Assembly: GCA_002709695.1 (NCBI GenBank)
Contig: PAQF01000006.1
Span: 43,109 to 107,108 of the forward strand
Length of the DNA stretch: 64,000 bases
Source of the DNA: Candidatus Poribacteria bacterium
GTDB lineage: Bacteria; Poribacteria; WGA-4E; UBA9662
Direction: 5' to 3'
In this document: one piece after another, positions 30,772-41,654 of the stretch
Layout: each line of letters opens with the position of its first letter
Position numbering within the stretch: the stretch's first letter is position 1
Program-made: the position numbers and the translations under genes
The notes under the pieces: generated by a model
What the model saw: the letters and a program-made list of their open reading frames with translations, nothing else
Database searches by the model: none
Told to the model about the DNA's origin: nothing

Positions 30772-31593
30772 ATGACACTTAGCAAAAAGCAACTTAACTT
30801 CTTCGATACTTTTGGTTATTTATTGGTGCGTCAACTCTTTTCTTCAAAAGAGATAGAGAAAATTATTGAAGGATTTGAATGGTCAATTCAAAATTATGCT
30901 GGCGGAAAGAATCATGACGGTACAAGTCGTACTATGTTCTTGTGTCCTATTGAACATACACCAGAGATGTGTGCTATTTTGGATCATCCTTCTATACTTG
31001 GTCTCATTGGAGGGATACTTGGGGAAGACTTTAACTACTGTACTGGAGATGGTAACTATTATAGTGGAAATACTGGCTGGCATCCTGATGGAAACTGGGG
31101 GCAACTTTTTGCGGCTAAAACAGCTTTTTATTTAGATCCACTAACTCGAAATACAGGAGCAGTTCGTTTGATTCCTGGCAGTCATCGGCCAGATCATTTT
31201 GTTCGCCAAAAACAAATAGACGTCAATAATTCACTTGAGCTTTTTGGTGTGCCGCCTACAGAGTTTCCAGGCAGTATAGCCGTTGAGACCAATCCTGGAG
31301 ACATTGTGATTTTTAACCATGATTTATATCATGCTTCCTTTGGTGGTGGAACTCGCAGGCGTATGTTCACCATGAACTGTACGCGTCGGGCTAAAACACC
31401 GGAAGATTTAGAGCTGGCACATAGATATCTAAGCAGTCATTCAGCCGGTGGCTATAAATTAAAAACAGGTGCAGGTATCTTCTATCCTACAATGATAGAT
31501 ACAGCTGACGAGGATCGAATGGAACATCTCAGGCAACCGATGGAGATTCATGACCAAATTTTCCCTGATTTAGCCCGAAGTACTGTCAGCTGA
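30772..31593 (+). CDS. PhyH-like dioxygenase (HPD motif)
   Basis: FFDTFGYLLVRQLFSSKEIE; GWHPDGNWG; VRLIPGSHRPDHF; PGDIVIFNHDLYHAS. Confidence 0.92.
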   Translation: MTLSKKQLNFFDTFGYLLVRQLFSSKEIEKIIEGFEWSIQNYAGGKNHDGTSRTMFLCPIEHTPEMCAILDHPSILGLIGGILGEDFNYCTGDGNYYSGNTGWHPDGNWGQLFAAKTAFYLDPLTRNTGAVRLIPGSHRPDHFVRQKQIDVNNSLELFGVPPTEFPGSIAVETNPGDIVIFNHDLYHASFGGGTRRRMFTMNCTRRAKTPEDLELAHRYLSSHSAGGYKLKTGAGIFYPTMIDTADEDRMEHLRQPMEIHDQIFPDLARSTVS

Positions 31594-31675
31594 AAATCGC
31601 CTTGGGTACATGATTAAACTTGCTTTTCGTTCAAGGAGTTTCCTCTATCTGAGCGGGGAAAGGGCGTAAAACAAT

Positions 31676-32494
31676 ATGACAGCAAAGCAAAAATACTTAT
31701 TTGACCTAAATGGGTACCTTCATATTAAAGATGTTTTAGTCGCAGATGAACTCAGCAATGCCCAATTGGCAATCGACCGTTTGCTAAAAATGCCGACTGA
31801 TAAATTACCACTGGGTATAGGACGCAGTGATGGAGACGACACATCCTTCTCACATGCGTTTTCAGCTGATAAATCGCTCGAAGTTTTGACTTGGCATCCA
31901 GTCACACGACCAATCATCAAAGAGTTAACTGGTGGTAAACCGCGTTTCTGCCGAGGAAGGCTTACTATCAACACACATCATAATCAAAAGCTTGTGCGGA
32001 TGCACTGTGCTCGCGAAGATTGTGGTTGGCAGACACGCAGATACGCTGTTAAAGATAGGCATATTTACTGTGATGATTTCCTTTGTTTCTTTTATTTCAC
32101 TGATGTTTATCCAGGTGACGGGGGATTAGTTGTTTTACCTGGCTCACACAAAAGCGAATTCGAACGTCCCAGTGGTATTTTCTTCCAAAACATGGAAGAT
32201 CCCAATCACCCTTTACATTCAGCATTGGTTAATGTTACGCCTAGGGCTGGTGATGTTGTCATTTTGTCAGAATTAACAGTGCATGGAGTATTAATCTGGA
32301 AACCGGTTGACCGGGATCGTCGGTTTTTAACTTTAAGTTACAAACCACAGTATTTTACGACTCATCTTGGCCGACGCCACTCTTTGTTGCCCGATGAAGT
32401 TTGGGAAAGACTCTCACCAGAAACACAGGAACTAGCTCAGACCACATCGTATGGACACATCAAAAGCATTGTGTCGTCAAGTTTAACTGGATAA
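31676..32494 (+). CDS. PhyH-like dioxygenase, HCA-motif variant
   Basis: KYLFDLNGYLHIKDVLV; MHCARED; FTDVYPGDGGLVVLPGSHKSEF; GDVVILSELTVHGVLIW. Confidence 0.87.
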   Translation: MTAKQKYLFDLNGYLHIKDVLVADELSNAQLAIDRLLKMPTDKLPLGIGRSDGDDTSFSHAFSADKSLEVLTWHPVTRPIIKELTGGKPRFCRGRLTINTHHNQKLVRMHCAREDCGWQTRRYAVKDRHIYCDDFLCFFYFTDVYPGDGGLVVLPGSHKSEFERPSGIFFQNMEDPNHPLHSALVNVTPRAGDVVILSELTVHGVLIWKPVDRDRRFLTLSYKPQYFTTHLGRRHSLLPDEVWERLSPETQELAQTTSYGHIKSIVSSSLTG

Positions 32495-32790
32495 CATAAA
32501 AGTTAGTCGAACGATTGAAATCTGTTGAGGGCTAGATAGAAATGTTTCGCAGATTTTCTCCTGTACGATCTCTGGTTTCTGCGATCTTCGACTGGGCGAA
32601 ATAATTCCCATCTGTAGAGGTTGGGGCTTCATACAGCAGTATAGTTTTAGTCTAGTCAAACCTGGTCCCCACCTACTTGTGCAACAGGTTTATCTTATTC
32701 GGAAACCCAAATTTTTCAGGTTGCTGGATGGTTTATGTTTAATCAAAGCTTTTTAAAAATGTGTGAGATATTTTTGGCTTCAATTCAGGA

Positions 32791-33828
32791 GTGATTCCAA
32801 TGAGAATAGGTTCAAGTACTATTAAGTTTATTACAGTATTAATGGGTTTATTGAAGATATTAGACGCAAATGAACTGAATTCGGAAATGACAATGCCATT
32901 TATCCAAAATGAAAGTCTTCGGCATTGTCTTAACTTGGGCAATGCTTTAGAAGCACCAACTGAAGGAGATTGGGGAATCGTCTTGAAAGCCGAACACTTT
33001 CAACTAATAAAGAAAGCTGGGTTTACTGCAGTTCGCGTTCCAATTCGATGGTCATCTCATGCCTCGGAGAATGTCCCTTATCAAATAAATATATCTTTCT
33101 TAGATCGCATCAATTGGGTTGTTAATCAGGCGATTGAAAACGAGCTGGCTATTGTCATTAACATGCATCACTACCAAGATTTATTCTCTGACCCCCAAGC
33201 TCATAGGAATCGATATCTTTGCTTGTGGAATCAAATCTCCACATATTTTCAAGACGCGCCGAACACAGTTTTGTTTGAGTTACTGAATGAACCAAATGGA
33301 AAATTAACATCGAATTTGTGGAACGATCTTCTCACAGAGTGTATTGAAATTGTAAGAAAAACCAATCCTGATCGAACACTAATTGTTGGGCCAGCTAACT
33401 GGAATCATATTTCTGCTGAGTTGGACAAACTCGTTTTGCCTGATCACAATATTATTCTCACAGTTCACTACTATGATCCTTTTCATTTTACGCATCAAGG
33501 TGCTGAATGGGTAAATGGCAGTGATAAATGGATTGGAACATCATGGTCAAACGAAACCCGCCAAACACAAAAAATTGAATCTGATTTCTTGCGGGTTTCA
33601 AACTGGGCCCAAGAAAAAAAGGTGCCAGTTTTTGTAGGTGAGTTTGGTGCTTATAACAAAGCAAATCTTCAAGATAGAATTCTGTGGACGAACTATGTAA
33701 GGCAACAAGCAGAGAAATTCAATTTCTCGTGGGCTTATTGGGAATTTGGTGCTGGATTTGGGGTTTATGATCGAGAAACGAAAAAGTGGAGAATGTCATT
33801 GTTAGAGGCTTTAATTCCAAAGCCATAA
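32791..33828 (+). CDS. Glycoside hydrolase family 5 (cellulase-like)
   Basis: GFTAVRVPIRWSSHA, INMHHYQDL, FELLNEPN, PVFVGEFGAYN. Confidence 0.92.
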   Translation: MIPMRIGSSTIKFITVLMGLLKILDANELNSEMTMPFIQNESLRHCLNLGNALEAPTEGDWGIVLKAEHFQLIKKAGFTAVRVPIRWSSHASENVPYQINISFLDRINWVVNQAIENELAIVINMHHYQDLFSDPQAHRNRYLCLWNQISTYFQDAPNTVLFELLNEPNGKLTSNLWNDLLTECIEIVRKTNPDRTLIVGPANWNHISAELDKLVLPDHNIILTVHYYDPFHFTHQGAEWVNGSDKWIGTSWSNETRQTQKIESDFLRVSNWAQEKKVPVFVGEFGAYNKANLQDRILWTNYVRQQAEKFNFSWAYWEFGAGFGVYDRETKKWRMSLLEALIPKP

Positions 33829-34036
33829 AAAAATCTAATTTGTACTGGGGCTTTTGTGGACCAATATCATAATGATAGGGGTACTAGAGCCACCAGCAGT
33901 AACCCAAGTTCACTATAAGTGATTCTGCTTTTCGATATTTTGTAACTGTGTGCATTGTTCAGCCAAAATTGATTCAACTTTAGGCTAATTGTTCCAAAGA
34001 AGATCCAAAATATTGCTAGGATAGAGACTAAATTCC

Positions 34037-34330
34037 TCACGTAATTTCAGAAAGTGCTTCTATTACTTCAAACTCTTTAGATTCAGCATTTGCAAGCGCA
34101 GGATTTGCACCTACCCCATGGAAAAGCTCTGACTCGAGATAATTCTGCATTGCTTCTTCAGTTTCCCATATATAAACACCACCATATGTATTGTTCTCTT
34201 CGTTTGCTAACCAATGTTTAGAAACGAGTCCTGGCAATGCAGCAAAATCGCCAGCCCAGCCCTCACAAACTTTTTCATACTCATCTCGACTGATTCCTTC
34301 AAGATTGAAATTGATTATTTGAATATGCAT
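34037..34330 (-). CDS. YdhR/antibiotic biosynthesis monooxygenase-like small protein
   Basis: IQIINFNLEGISRDEYEKVCEGWAGDFAALPGLVSKHWLANEENNTYGGVYIWE; GAGGG-type RBS upstream. Confidence 0.75.
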   Translation of the reverse strand: MHIQIINFNLEGISRDEYEKVCEGWAGDFAALPGLVSKHWLANEENNTYGGVYIWETEEAMQNYLESELFHGVGANPALANAESKEFEVIEALSEIT

Positions 34331-34903
34331 TGAATTCCCTCGATTTTAATTTGTTATTTAGGTAATAATAAGTATCTTAGGCCAGGATATAAAATCATAC
34401 TATAAGTAATGGTTTCATGTAAAGTTCGAGGCTTTATATAGCACCAAAGCAAAGAATATGCTACGATTGATTATGAACTCCATACATTGCTTCAGTATCC
34501 AGTTGAAGAATAGATAATAAGATGGTGAGAGCTTATCTGGTACTCTTTTTAGAACTGAGCATTGCAGATAATTTAATGAAAAAAGCTTAGATCTATTGCA
34601 TGCAGGTACCTAGCATATTTATGATGTAGCATGACACTCTATCTCAATTTTAGTCTTTTCCTTTGTGATAATCGATCAAACCAATTTCCTGATGGTTGGA
34701 CAAATGATTGGAGTAGTTACTGGTGCCTACACAATTATCAAATTGGAAAACCCCCGTTACTTTACCCTGATATACCAATCGTGTTAGAATTAGATTATAT
34801 TTAGCGCGGATTTTCTTCCCCGCCGAACTGTGATTTTAATTTGTCCATCTGATAATTAGATAGTTGTTGTATTAGTCTGGCTATGTGTTGTGTTAGAAAG
34901 GAT

Positions 34904-36160
34904 ATGACCGTGAAAATTACTGATATTGAATTGACTTATCTGGATGTTCCCTTCACTCCACATACCAATGAGCATATGCAGTACTGGCTTCCTCATTGGC
35001 GCATCGTCCAGATTTGCAAAATCACACTTGATAACGGTGTAACCGGTTGGGGGGAGACCATCCCCAATTACACATGGGCAACAGTTCCCGATGATATTGC
35101 TGATCGAGTTGTAGGACGGGAAGCAGGTGGTCTTCTCTGGGAAGATAGTCTGGGGGCGGGGGTGCAGATTGCTCTCTTCGATGCCGTTGGTAAAACCTTA
35201 AATATTCCTGCCTACCTTCTTTTAGGAACTAAAATTCGGGATTGGTGTCCGCTGTCTTGGTGGGGGATGGATATGCCTCCGGCTGATTGGGCACAACAGT
35301 GCAAAGATGCAGTTAAGCAAGGGTACATGTCCTCCAAGCTGAAAGCACGAACATGGTACGACTTACATGCAGCAATTCAAGCAATTATAGAAGATGTACC
35401 ACCACAATTCAAACTAGACCTTGACTTCAATGCAACGCTTGCTAACGCAGCCAACGCAGTAGATTTTCTCAAAACTCTTGAACGGTACGAACAGATAGCA
35501 ATGATTGAAACCCCTATTCCCCAAGACGACGTCGCAGGCAATAAACAGATCCGTCAACGGATAAATCGTCCCATAGCCATGCATTATGGGTCTCCTCCCA
35601 TCCTAACCACCCTACATGAGGATGTCGCCGACGGTTTTGTGGTTTGTGCAGGCGCGTATCGTTTGTTAAAACAGGCAACTGTTTGTGAAGAGGCGAATAA
35701 ACCTTTCTGGTTGCAAATGGTTGGTACTGGTATTACCACTACATGGGCTGCACATTTAGGGGCTGTCTGTGTACAAGCCAAATGGCCAGCTATCACCTGC
35801 ATGAATATTTGGGAGAGCGAGCTTATTACAGAGAAAATTGAGCTTCGTGGAGGTTTCCATCGTGTGCCAGAAACCCCAGGGATAGGTGTGGAGGTGGATC
35901 AAACCGCAATGAAGAAATATAGCGTGGATTATACTTTCGTTGAACCACCTCGTCATGTTTATCGATATTCTCGTCTTAATAGTGAAGTTACATACTATGG
36001 TTGTAGCAAACAGGAACTACACTCCGTCTATCCTGAAGATGCTATGCCTATCTGCGAAACGGGTTCCACCCTTGAGGTGGTTTCCGATGACGGGAGTAAA
36101 ACATTCAAGGAACTTTATGGTGCTGTTCAAGATGGCAGCACTCTTCGACGGGTAGAATAA
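34904..36160 (+). CDS. Mandelate racemase/muconate lactonizing (enolase superfamily) protein
   Basis: VKITDIELTYLDVPFTPH, GVTGWGETIPNY, SSKLKART, LDLDFNATL. Start at MTVKITD (ORF track begins at 34883). Confidence 0.88.
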   Translation: MTVKITDIELTYLDVPFTPHTNEHMQYWLPHWRIVQICKITLDNGVTGWGETIPNYTWATVPDDIADRVVGREAGGLLWEDSLGAGVQIALFDAVGKTLNIPAYLLLGTKIRDWCPLSWWGMDMPPADWAQQCKDAVKQGYMSSKLKARTWYDLHAAIQAIIEDVPPQFKLDLDFNATLANAANAVDFLKTLERYEQIAMIETPIPQDDVAGNKQIRQRINRPIAMHYGSPPILTTLHEDVADGFVVCAGAYRLLKQATVCEEANKPFWLQMVGTGITTTWAAHLGAVCVQAKWPAITCMNIWESELITEKIELRGGFHRVPETPGIGVEVDQTAMKKYSVDYTFVEPPRHVYRYSRLNSEVTYYGCSKQELHSVYPEDAMPICETGSTLEVVSDDGSKTFKELYGAVQDGSTLRRVE

Positions 36161-36482
36161 TCTGTAAGCATCCTTTACACTGAAAGGTGAAACTTTGGGA
36201 TTCTATATCTATCTGGTTAAATTGGATATAGTAAAGACCAAACAATTTTGCTTGCAAAACAAGCAACTTCGTTTTTGATTTAACCAGGTTAGTAGTATTG
36301 CTCCAGTGCAATCATAGCCACTGTGGCTTGATCAATATCTTCTATGCTGCTGTTGTCAATTATCAATACCTTTATCTTTTACATGTGTTAATCAATTGAG
36401 TTTATAGTCGAACCATGTATTCTCGGTTTGAACCTAAAACATTTTGGAGCAAGTTTTTGTCATAGCATGAAAAGGGATAAGA

Positions 36483-39400
36483 ATGAGCATTGGATTTCAT
36501 CGTACACGTCTATGGTCCTGGTGTGTGACAGCACTCAGCTTGCTTGTATTAAGTATTGGGATGGATATTAATATGGCTCTAGCTACAATGATTATTAAGC
36601 CTAAGCCCGGTGTATTTGTGGCTGTAGCTGATTATTCTTTCTATAACTATAAGGATTACAGTCATTGTAACCTGAAAGACGATGCTCACCAGGTCAAAAA
36701 GATCCTTGATCTGTCCAAGATATCCGCCCAGGATTTCGCTGACATTGGGACAGTGAAGATTAGCCTTTTCATGCAAACCATAGGTGGATTCGATGAGACA
36801 TTCGACGTAATAGTCAACAATCATATTAATACGTTTACCACAGCTGAACTCAGTAGTACTGGATGGGGCTGGTTCAACACCCGGTTAGCCATTAATTGGT
36901 TCGACTTTCCTATTGAAATGAATCAACTCAAACACGGATTGAATGAGATCATTATCCGTCTCAACTTGGACTCCGAAGCGAATGATGATCGGTTGGTAAT
37001 AGGAATCGATATTTTTGAAGACCAAGGTTGTAGTTTTCGTTCCGTAGATGGCGGAACCTCTTGGCAGCAACGACCATTAAATAATAGTAATTGTGCTGGT
37101 GAGTATATGGTTCGCATGGTCTTGGTTACCAAGGACGTTGAATTGGATGACCTTTCCTTCAGCCATGAGGATTTCCCTTCCCTTCCTCGGCTTGACATGT
37201 GTCCTGAGGTGAAACCATTACTATCTCCAAAGGAAGTTTCTCCCCAATTGGTGCAGACTAAAAATAGTGATATCTTTGAGAATGGTGCTATGCGAGTTGT
37301 GTTCCATCACCGAGAAGGTTTTTTCCTGCATGAATTGGTGCATAAATCAATGCAGGAAAATGCCCTCAAGGAAACTGTGAAGGAGAACCTTTTCTCTCTC
37401 GAGGTGGAAGGCAGACATCTGACAGGCAGAGACTTTACAGTGGTTAGGAAAGAGGTTTTGGTATCCAATCCGGAGCAAATCGCTGTTGTGTACGATCTTT
37501 CCCATGATCAAGCTGAACTCACTGGACACTTTCGCGTTACTATGGGTCGATCCTCTGAATTGCAACTTGGATTTTCCATTCGAAATCGTGCTGATAGGAA
37601 TAGAATCATCAAATCGGCTTTTCCTGTTTTGGGTGGAATTGGATGGAGTAAAGGATACATAAAAGATCGATATCTTTATCCCTATTCTACGGGAATTGTG
37701 CTGAATCATCCGGCTCGGTACATCAGTGGTTATGGAGGAGGTCACACCTATTTCCAACAGATGGCCTCATTTTGTCCTTGGTTGGGTGGTGGACTCTTTT
37801 TAAGGGTGAATGATCAGAGCGGAGAATACAAAATCCTCCATTTGCTGAAGGCTGACGAGCAGGAAAATGACCCTACCTTTACTATTAACCCAGTCAAGGT
37901 AGATGAATCAAATGGCCGAGCTCCGAAAGGCTTAATCTTCTGGAATCCATTCAGAGAGACACTGGGTACCAGTATGGCATTCTCTTATTGGGGAAGGGAT
38001 ATGAAGGCTAATGAACGATGGCAATTTGCTACTGCTACCGTTGGTATTATGAATGGTGACTGGCGGGTTGCTATGGAATCCTACAAGAGATGGTTTGAAG
38101 GGTTTTCTCATAAGAATCGATACCCGAACAAACTGACTGCTGTTTTTAACTATGATAGCACTGGCCCTGAATGGGGGTTTCGTGGACCTGGTGATCAAGA
38201 ATCATACAACACAGATCCCACACAATGGGGGCACAAGGTCATGGAACATGTGGAGGATGATTTTATGACTAAGCTCGTCGGTGGCTTGGAACACTCCGGT
38301 TATTGGGAACACGATGAGGTTACCAATGAATACATGACAGAACATAAAGCCACAGCCGCCAAGTATGGCATTACACACAAACTCTGGCCTGATCGACATG
38401 GAATGCTGGAAGGGAAACATGTTTTATGGGGTGCCCAGGGTGATTATGGATTGAGAGGATATAATGAGCGTTGGGGTGGGTTAACAACGTTTCGCAAATA
38501 TATTAGCGAATTGAAAAGTAAGGGGTACGTAACAACGTTTTACCTGAATAAGGCTGAGGCAGCATTCAGTAGCATTATTGGTCGGGAGCGAGGTCCCGAG
38601 TGGGCTGTTATGTGGCCAGAAGGCAACTATTATTGGCCTTACTATGATTGGCAAATGTGTACGGATAACCCAAAATGGAGGGATTACCTTGCTGCAGCCT
38701 GCGCACGGGTGATTGAAGAAACTGGTGGCGATGGAGTACGCATTGATGAGATGGGTGGTGCCTCGCGGATCTGTTTGAATCCAAATCATCCTCATACCTT
38801 CGCTCGTTGGGGACATTATAATGAACTACAGGCACAATCCGAGGAAGCTCGCCAGATTCGCCAAGCCATGGACAATGTGGATCCTACTTCGGTTTTATTG
38901 ACTGAGTCTCAGGGAATCGACATATTGGGTCAGTATTTGGATGCTAGTTTGTGCTACGATCTGACCGAACAACCTTTTACAAGCCATGTGGCTGGAAACT
39001 GGGAAGGGTTCGTGGGCTTGAACATTAACCGGTTTTACTTCCCTAGACATAAAGTGTTTGATTACCAAATTAGCGAAAAGCATCCAGAATGGCGTTTCTT
39101 TAACGCCACTGGAGCCTTTAACCGAGAATACTGCTACAGAGAACACGAACGGCAAATTTTGAAGGATAACGCCGATGCTATTGGGTCACTCAATCCGGAA
39201 CCGATGCTCCGCTCAATGGTCCCTTTAGTCTATGTCAATCGGTTTTCCACCACCAACAAAACGGTATACACAATATACAATGCAGGCACATCGACAGTCC
39301 AAAAAAACTTGATAGCTATTGTACCGAGAGACAATTTCCATTTTGTGGATTTATACAGATATAGTGAAGTCCGCACGATATTTCGAGATGGTCATGTTAT

Positions 39401-39728
39401 TGTTGCTCTGGATTTGGAGTCGCGTGCGGTGAGTTGCATCGCTTATCTGCCGGTTTGTATGGAGCTGGGTTTGCAGTACCCTAATTTAAAGGTTCGACTA
39501 CGTAAAGATCTAGTGGATGCTAGTATAAAACTGGTTAACCAAGATGGTGAAATATTATCAGAGGGTCAACTGCAGAACGGTGAATGTCTTCTCCCTTTTC
39601 CTCCAGATTCAGGCAAAACTATTTGCAAACTTTATCAGGGGACGTACCTAGTGGATGCAATGCCTTGTAGCACTACTATTCCGAGTTCAAGCAAGAGTTC
39701 CGCGGTTAATCCAACTCTTCCCGATTGA
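36483..39728 (+). CDS. Large exported glycoside-hydrolase-like protein (DUF6259-like, tentative)
   Basis: Signal peptide; N-terminal beta-rich region, then TIM-barrel-like motifs (GGLTTFRKYISELKSKGYVTTFYLNKAEA; ETGGDGVRIDEMGGASRIC). Confidence 0.65.
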   Translation: MSIGFHRTRLWSWCVTALSLLVLSIGMDINMALATMIIKPKPGVFVAVADYSFYNYKDYSHCNLKDDAHQVKKILDLSKISAQDFADIGTVKISLFMQTIGGFDETFDVIVNNHINTFTTAELSSTGWGWFNTRLAINWFDFPIEMNQLKHGLNEIIIRLNLDSEANDDRLVIGIDIFEDQGCSFRSVDGGTSWQQRPLNNSNCAGEYMVRMVLVTKDVELDDLSFSHEDFPSLPRLDMCPEVKPLLSPKEVSPQLVQTKNSDIFENGAMRVVFHHREGFFLHELVHKSMQENALKETVKENLFSLEVEGRHLTGRDFTVVRKEVLVSNPEQIAVVYDLSHDQAELTGHFRVTMGRSSELQLGFSIRNRADRNRIIKSAFPVLGGIGWSKGYIKDRYLYPYSTGIVLNHPARYISGYGGGHTYFQQMASFCPWLGGGLFLRVNDQSGEYKILHLLKADEQENDPTFTINPVKVDESNGRAPKGLIFWNPFRETLGTSMAFSYWGRDMKANERWQFATATVGIMNGDWRVAMESYKRWFEGFSHKNRYPNKLTAVFNYDSTGPEWGFRGPGDQESYNTDPTQWGHKVMEHVEDDFMTKLVGGLEHSGYWEHDEVTNEYMTEHKATAAKYGITHKLWPDRHGMLEGKHVLWGAQGDYGLRGYNERWGGLTTFRKYISELKSKGYVTTFYLNKAEAAFSSIIGRERGPEWAVMWPEGNYYWPYYDWQMCTDNPKWRDYLAAACARVIEETGGDGVRIDEMGGASRICLNPNHPHTFARWGHYNELQAQSEEARQIRQAMDNVDPTSVLLTESQGIDILGQYLDASLCYDLTEQPFTSHVAGNWEGFVGLNINRFYFPRHKVFDYQISEKHPEWRFFNATGAFNREYCYREHERQILKDNADAIGSLNPEPMLRSMVPLVYVNRFSTTNKTVYTIYNAGTSTVQKNLIAIVPRDNFHFVDLYRYSEVRTIFRDGHVIVALDLESRAVSCIAYLPVCMELGLQYPNLKVRLRKDLVDASIKLVNQDGEILSEGQLQNGECLLPFPPDSGKTICKLYQGTYLVDAMPCSTTIPSSSKSSAVNPTLPD

Positions 39729-39790
39729 AAAATCAATTACTTACAACTACATTGCTTAGTTCAACAACGCAGAGTAATTTGAATAAAGGC

Positions 39791-41215
39791 TTAGTTTTCG
39801 TCTAGATAGGCTAGACGAAAACTGGGATTGGGACTGACATCGACAACCGATGTTTGGCATTCAACTCCATCTTCGATTAGTACATCCCAATAAGGTTCGC
39901 GAGTTTGGTGCAGAAGTTCGAGTAATCGGCAGCGTTGACGATCACATTCCTGGGGCGTTTTGCGAGCGAGATTGTTTTGTTCAAAGGGATCGTTTTCCAA
40001 ATCGTAGAGTAATTCGATTCGGTTTTCAATAAAGGCGTATTTCCAGCGATCGTTCACCAACCCTCGCCAATCTGGCATTCCCAGATTCCAACGAGGACTA
40101 CCTACCATTTCCAATAATACGTCTTCGGGAGGTGTGAAATCCTCGTTTCGTAAATGAGGAGCGAAATTAGCACCTTGGTTCCAAGCTGGAACCTCACAGC
40201 CAACTAGTCCCAGTGTTGTTGCCATCATGTCGACCAAACTGAATAGGCCACTGACACAACCCTGAGCGGGTATGTTATCAGGCCAATGGAAAATTGAGGG
40301 GATGCGTACCGACTCTTCATGGGGATGTTCCTTGGTATTGAAGGCACCATGTGATCCCATGTAGTCACCATGATCGGAAAAATAGATCTGCAAGGTGTTT
40401 TCGAAACCCGGTTGGCTTTTCAAGCATTCGTTAAGGCGGCCAATGTTCCAATCAAGATTTTCGATCATAGCATAGTAGGTTGCCAAATTCTGGCGCATTT
40501 CGGGAGAATCGTGGAAGTTTTCACGAACAACCAAGTCGCCAGGAACACAGCGTTCCCATTTTTCAGGAACAATTAAAGGGAAATGTGGAGGTGTGACGGA
40601 AAGCACCAGGAAAAGTGGCTCGTTTTGGTCGTAGTGACGGATATAGTCAATGGCTTTATCCGTCAGTGTATCAGTTTCATATCCTTCCAAAGGTGTTGGA
40701 TCGTGGTTGTCAAGTTCGTAGATCGAGCTGTTAAAGTGGCGGTTGAGATTTTCAAATCCATACCAATCTTGAAATCCAGCCCGATGAGACTCTGGTGTAC
40801 GGTTGCGCGAGCCACCTTCGAAAATACCAGTTTGGTCTGAAACTACTGAGGATGGAACTTGGTTGCGTACGATACCACAATGCCATTTGCCAAAATAAGT
40901 AGTGTGGTATCCTGCCTTACGCAATTCTGTCGCAGTACTAGGAGCAGTAGGTTTGAATACATCGAAGAAACCAGCAACAGGACCAGCATGAGCGTGTCGG
41001 CCACTAAAAATAGTACCGCGTGATGGAGTACAAATAGGGCAATTGGCATAGGCACGAGAAAAGCTGGCCCCCTCTGAAGCAAGTCGATCCATCCATGGCG
41101 TCTGTACGTTGGGGTCACCTAAGTGGCCCATAGCCTGACCACGATGTTCATCGGAGAGGATGTAAATAATATGAGGTTTGTCCAAAGTGATTGCTCCTGA
41201 GTAATTTAGGGTCAT
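39791..41215 (-). CDS. Sulfatase
   Basis: HIIYILSDEHRGQAMGHLGDPNVQTPWMDRLA; C-T-P-S-R (ICTPSRGTIFSGR). Confidence 0.94.
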   Translation of the reverse strand: MTLNYSGAITLDKPHIIYILSDEHRGQAMGHLGDPNVQTPWMDRLASEGASFSRAYANCPICTPSRGTIFSGRHAHAGPVAGFFDVFKPTAPSTATELRKAGYHTTYFGKWHCGIVRNQVPSSVVSDQTGIFEGGSRNRTPESHRAGFQDWYGFENLNRHFNSSIYELDNHDPTPLEGYETDTLTDKAIDYIRHYDQNEPLFLVLSVTPPHFPLIVPEKWERCVPGDLVVRENFHDSPEMRQNLATYYAMIENLDWNIGRLNECLKSQPGFENTLQIYFSDHGDYMGSHGAFNTKEHPHEESVRIPSIFHWPDNIPAQGCVSGLFSLVDMMATTLGLVGCEVPAWNQGANFAPHLRNEDFTPPEDVLLEMVGSPRWNLGMPDWRGLVNDRWKYAFIENRIELLYDLENDPFEQNNLARKTPQECDRQRCRLLELLHQTREPYWDVLIEDGVECQTSVVDVSPNPSFRLAYLDEN

Positions 41216-41654
41216 TATTAAATCATAGGTACAGGTTTATTTTGACTATACAACCATGCCTTGAGAGAATTGGGATTTGACAATAAAATTTGTATCAGGG
41301 TTGGTTCTTTAAAATGCCGACAGAACATCAGCCGGTTGTGTACTCATTATCTTGCCTAATTTCAATTCTCTCTTGTTTGATTGGAGTTGGCTTGATCTAA
41401 GGCCATCGTAATATAACAAATCCTTACTATGACTACAACTTTTATTTTTTTGTTGATCAGGGTTGCGTTCCCTTAAACTATCTCCAAGTTTCTGGAAGAC
41501 CCAGTAAATATATAGTGTAATTTTTGGAGCCTTCTTCGGATTGTTCCTCATCTCAAAGCAAGTCCTTCCTTCGATTTCAGTGTTTTCAGATATGCTTATG
41601 CTCTACCATCTTCCACATAGCATTAAAAAAATAGACGTTTTGACACTTATGATG

